A stretch of DNA of 42,197 nt, from assembly GCA_049513455.1 (NCBI GenBank), contig JBEKWB010000027.1:1-42197 (forward strand). Direction: 5' to 3'. This document shows, in pieces, positions 40,424 through 42,197 of the stretch. The translations under genes were made by a program, and so were the position numbers. Origin of the DNA: Bog-473 sp049513455 (GTDB lineage: Bacteria > Actinomycetota > Acidimicrobiia > Acidimicrobiales > RAAP-2). The notes beneath the pieces were generated by a model, which did not search any database, had not been told where the DNA came from, and worked only from the letters and a program-made list of their open reading frames with translations. Every line of letters starts with the position of its first letter. The stretch's first letter is position 1.

Positions 40424-41899
40424 TCACGCCTCCGACTCTGCCGGCAAGAGGAGAGCCTCCTTGCGCACGCTCGATATGGACAGGACCCAGTAGGCGAAGG
40501 CGCCGACGAGCAACCCGAAGAGCCAGCTGAAGTCAGCGCCATGGGTGTGGGTCGACAGATACGACGTGTAGGCGGGGAAGTAGAACGCGGCGTCTATCCA
40601 CATCATGGCTGCGAACATGCCGAGGAACAAGGACACGATCGCCTTCCAGTTGAATCCGCCGTCACGCCAGTAGACACCGCCGGTCCTGCTCGCCAGCGAG
40701 GTGACGTCGTAGCGGCCACGGCGAAGGAGGTAGTCCACCAGGAGGATACCGAACCACGGCCCCAGCCACACCACGATGTAGTCGAGGAAGCCCGAAAGGT
40801 CGGTGTAGAAGTTTCCCTTGTAGATGACGAGTGCCGTCACCGCGCCGGAGATGATCGTGTCGATGACCACGCAACCCCAGCGCTTGAGCCGGATCCCGAT
40901 TGCCTGCAGCGTGACTCCAGAGGAGTACATATCGATGGTGTTGATCGCGAACAGCTGTGGCAGTGCGAGGATCAGGAACGGCCAGAAGAACCAGCTGGCA
41001 AACGCCGACGGCACTCCGGTGGCAACCGTTGCACTCGGGCTGACCAGGTACGCGGTGGCACCGAGGAGCTCGAGCAGGATCGAGGGGATTGCTCCGCCGA
41101 GGGTGGCGGCCCAGAAGGTCTTCGCCTTAGGCGTGTCACGGGGCAGGTAGCGCGAGTAGTCGGCGGCGTTCTCGGTCCAGCCCAGTCCCCCGGCCGAAAC
41201 GATCAGCACGAGCGCCGTCGTCCACAGCCACCATGAATCGTGGAAGTTCTTCGGCAGGTGCAGGTTGCTGAGGTGCGCGTGGGGGATGACCAGTATCGCC
41301 ATGATGGCGAAGACGACGATGAACACGAACGACAGGTAGCGCAGCATCCGGGTGATCGTGGCGTGGCCCAGGAAGGGCATCACGAACTGCACTGCCACCG
41401 CGAGGACGATCACGACCGCCTTGGCGGCGTCGTTGAGGTGGACCCCCTCGTGGGAGAACATCGCCACGACGATCAGCACCACCAGCACGATGCCCTCGAT
41501 CTCGAACCCGACCTGGGTGAGCCAGTTGAAGACGGACGGAACCCGGTTGCCGTTGCGACCGAAGGGCGCTCGGCTGACCATGAACGCCGTGGTGCCCGTC
41601 TCGGGCCCGGGAAGGCTCGCCCAACCGAGGAAGGCGTAGAAGAGGTTGCCCACGAGGATCGCGATGACGGCCTGAATGTAGGAGAGCCCGAAGGAGAGGA
41701 TCAGCGCCCCGTAGACCACGAACTCGATGTTCCAGATCGCCCCCGCCCACATCCAGAAGAGTCCCGACGGCCGCATCGGCCGGTCTGACTCGGGAATCAA
41801 TTCGATGCCCCGCTGTTCGAGCTTGAATGCTTCGTAGCCCTCCTGCGTCGGGGCTGCGTCCAAATCCAGCGACCTGCCACCTCTATCGGTGATGCTCAC
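40424..41899 (-). CDS. NCS1-family nucleobase/ureide permease
   Basis: A 491-residue membrane transporter of the nucleobase:cation symporter-1 family (cytosine, purines, uracil, allantoin, hydantoin). About twelve hydrophobic helices run from residue 47 to the C-terminus. The family motifs NIEFVVYGALILSFGLSYIQA near the start, SRAPFGRNGNRVPSVFNWLTQVGFE, and ENAADYSRYLPRDTPKAKTFW are present. The GTG at 41899 is chosen because AGGAGGGG lies 4 bases upstream; a GTG at 41932 lies inside a palindrome and lacks a ribosome site. It is convergent with the carbamoylase operon and fits as the importer for the pathway; allantoin, hydantoin or purine are all possible substrates. Confidence 0.94.
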   Translation of the reverse strand: MSITDRGGRSLDLDAAPTQEGYEAFKLEQRGIELIPESDRPMRPSGLFWMWAGAIWNIEFVVYGALILSFGLSYIQAVIAILVGNLFYAFLGWASLPGPETGTTAFMVSRAPFGRNGNRVPSVFNWLTQVGFEIEGIVLVVLIVVAMFSHEGVHLNDAAKAVVIVLAVAVQFVMPFLGHATITRMLRYLSFVFIVVFAIMAILVIPHAHLSNLHLPKNFHDSWWLWTTALVLIVSAGGLGWTENAADYSRYLPRDTPKAKTFWAATLGGAIPSILLELLGATAYLVSPSATVATGVPSAFASWFFWPFLILALPQLFAINTIDMYSSGVTLQAIGIRLKRWGCVVIDTIISGAVTALVIYKGNFYTDLSGFLDYIVVWLGPWFGILLVDYLLRRGRYDVTSLASRTGGVYWRDGGFNWKAIVSLFLGMFAAMMWIDAAFYFPAYTSYLSTHTHGADFSWLFGLLVGAFAYWVLSISSVRKEALLLPAESEA

Positions 41900-41915
41900 G
41901 ATGCCCCTCCTGTCG

Positions 41916-41932
41916 GTGTCCAGGGTGGACAC
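41916..41932. promoter_or_regulatory. Operator-like palindrome just upstream of the NCS1 permease
   Basis: GTGTCCA-GGG-TGGACAC is a perfect 7+7 inverted repeat with a 3-base centre. It ends 16 bases before the GTG start and overlaps the probable 5' leader. Its position suits a repressor that responds to the transported compound. It is unrelated to the GGACCTTCGGCCCT motif. Confidence 0.55.
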
Positions 41933-42022
41933 TACATGTCACCCGGGATCGGTCAAAGGAAATTTCTTGACTCCTTCGCTGATTCCTGGAGAAAGTGTTC
42001 ACTTCGGATTCGGCTTCTCATA

Positions 42023-42036
42023 GGGACCTTCGACCC
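42023..42036 (+). promoter_or_regulatory. DosR-like palindrome upstream of the terminal amidohydrolase
   Basis: GGGACCTTCGACCC, followed by T, differs from the 4024 copy at one base. It lies 74 bases before the GTG at 42111 and 123 bases before the divergent permease. Confidence 0.65.
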
Positions 42037-42110
42037 TATTTGGGAACGGGTCTTCCCCGCCGTCAACTCCTTCTCCCCTCAGGGGTGCGCTCCGGACCAT
42101 ACTGGACAAC

Positions 42111-42197
42111 GTGAATCCAAGGACCGTCCTCCGCGGTGCGAGGTGGCCCGGCGACATCGCGGTGGAGGGGGGGTCGATCACGTCGATCGGTGCGGTG
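42111..42197 (+). CDS. Amidohydrolase, N-terminal fragment (cut by window end)
   Basis: Twenty-nine codons run to the window edge from a GTG: MNPRTVLRGARWPGD, then IAVEGGSITSIGAV. This is the N-terminal beta-sandwich start of a metal-dependent amidohydrolase (the pattern IxxGRxxDIxVxxGxIxxIG), such as a hydantoinase, allantoinase, dihydroorotase or deaminase. The metal site lies beyond the window, so the reaction cannot be given; a hydantoinase would fit the adjacent carbamoylases and permease. There is no Shine-Dalgarno sequence. CATACT, 7 bases before the GTG, looks like a -10 box, which suggests a leaderless mRNA starting at the GTG. Confidence 0.7.
   Translation, partial: MNPRTVLRGARWPGDIAVEGGSITSIGAV

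Noticed and set aside
41999..42181. 60-codon minus-strand frame between the permease and the terminal amidohydrolase
   Set aside because: It runs antisense through the promoter region and the amidohydrolase start, with no ribosome site and no family resemblance.
1..42197. tRNA, rRNA, CRISPR arrays, insertion sequences, phage genes or attachment sites
   Set aside because: None was recognisable by reading. A covariance-model tRNA scan and a repeat finder could still reveal short elements.

Overview
This is a GC-rich window of about 42 kb with densely packed genes, frequent GTG/TTG starts and many 4-base ATGA/GTGA stop-start overlaps. The gene content suggests a free-living actinobacterium: a group 3b [NiFe]-hydrogenase with an Hsp20 and a CBS-domain site-2 protease, a luciferase-like (possibly F420-dependent) enzyme, a likely leaderless gene, and promoter palindromes that resemble mycobacterial DosR (dormancy) boxes. 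A deeper branch such as Acidimicrobiia would fit, but the sequence alone does not settle the lineage. I see no rRNA, tRNA, CRISPR array, insertion sequence or phage gene.

Layout. (1) 1-4.7 kb is a stress-type region: the end of an Ig-like surface protein, two VOC/glyoxalase-fold proteins, Hsp20, a frameshifted erythromycin-esterase-type remnant just downstream of hsp20, and a site-2 protease with CBS domains. (2) 4.7-12.0 kb (minus strand) is one tightly coupled operon for a group 3b NAD(P)-linked [NiFe]-hydrogenase (beta, gamma, delta, alpha subunits), with a cyclic-nucleotide-domain protein, an endopeptidase, HypC, an EamA transporter and a DUF6390-type protein. (3) 12.5-21.2 kb holds carbamate kinase, then a tetrahydrofolate one-carbon set (FchA/FTCD-C, FolD, GlyA, Fhs) facing the glycine decarboxylase GcvP. 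(4) 21.4-24.7 kb is a decayed kdp operon: kdpF and kdpB are intact, kdpA has lost its centre and kdpC is frameshifted. (5) 24.9-42.2 kb is a purine/ureide catabolic region: adenine deaminase, a three-subunit xanthine dehydrogenase, two different transcarbamoylases, an LLM flavoenzyme, an SsnA-like aminohydrolase, two fold-type II PLP enzymes, an L-type and a D-type N-carbamoyl hydrolase, an NCS1 permease and the start of another amidohydrolase.

How it may work together (inference). NCS1 imports a purine, pyrimidine or ureide. Ade and Xdh convert adenine towards xanthine. Amidohydrolases and carbamoylases open and trim ureides. The transcarbamoylases pass carbamoyl groups to phosphate, and carbamate kinase turns carbamoyl phosphate into ATP. 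Glycine and formimino/formyl units enter the folate set and GcvP. Reducing power could leave through the hydrogenase. This gene set overlaps the yge/ssnA/xdh purine-degradation clusters of enterobacteria and gut anaerobes but adds the folate, glycine and hydrogenase modules.

The strongest unexpected signal is a shared 15-base palindrome, approximately RGGACCTTCGGCCCT. It lies 52-91 bases upstream of eight gene or operon starts across the whole window (hsp20, the site-2 protease, the VOC operon, gcvP, ade/xdh, ssnA, the carbamoylases, the terminal amidohydrolase), with a ninth weaker copy between the hydrogenase and carbamate kinase. It implies one DosR/DevR-like regulon that joins dormancy genes to purine and one-carbon catabolism. 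No such regulator is encoded in the window.
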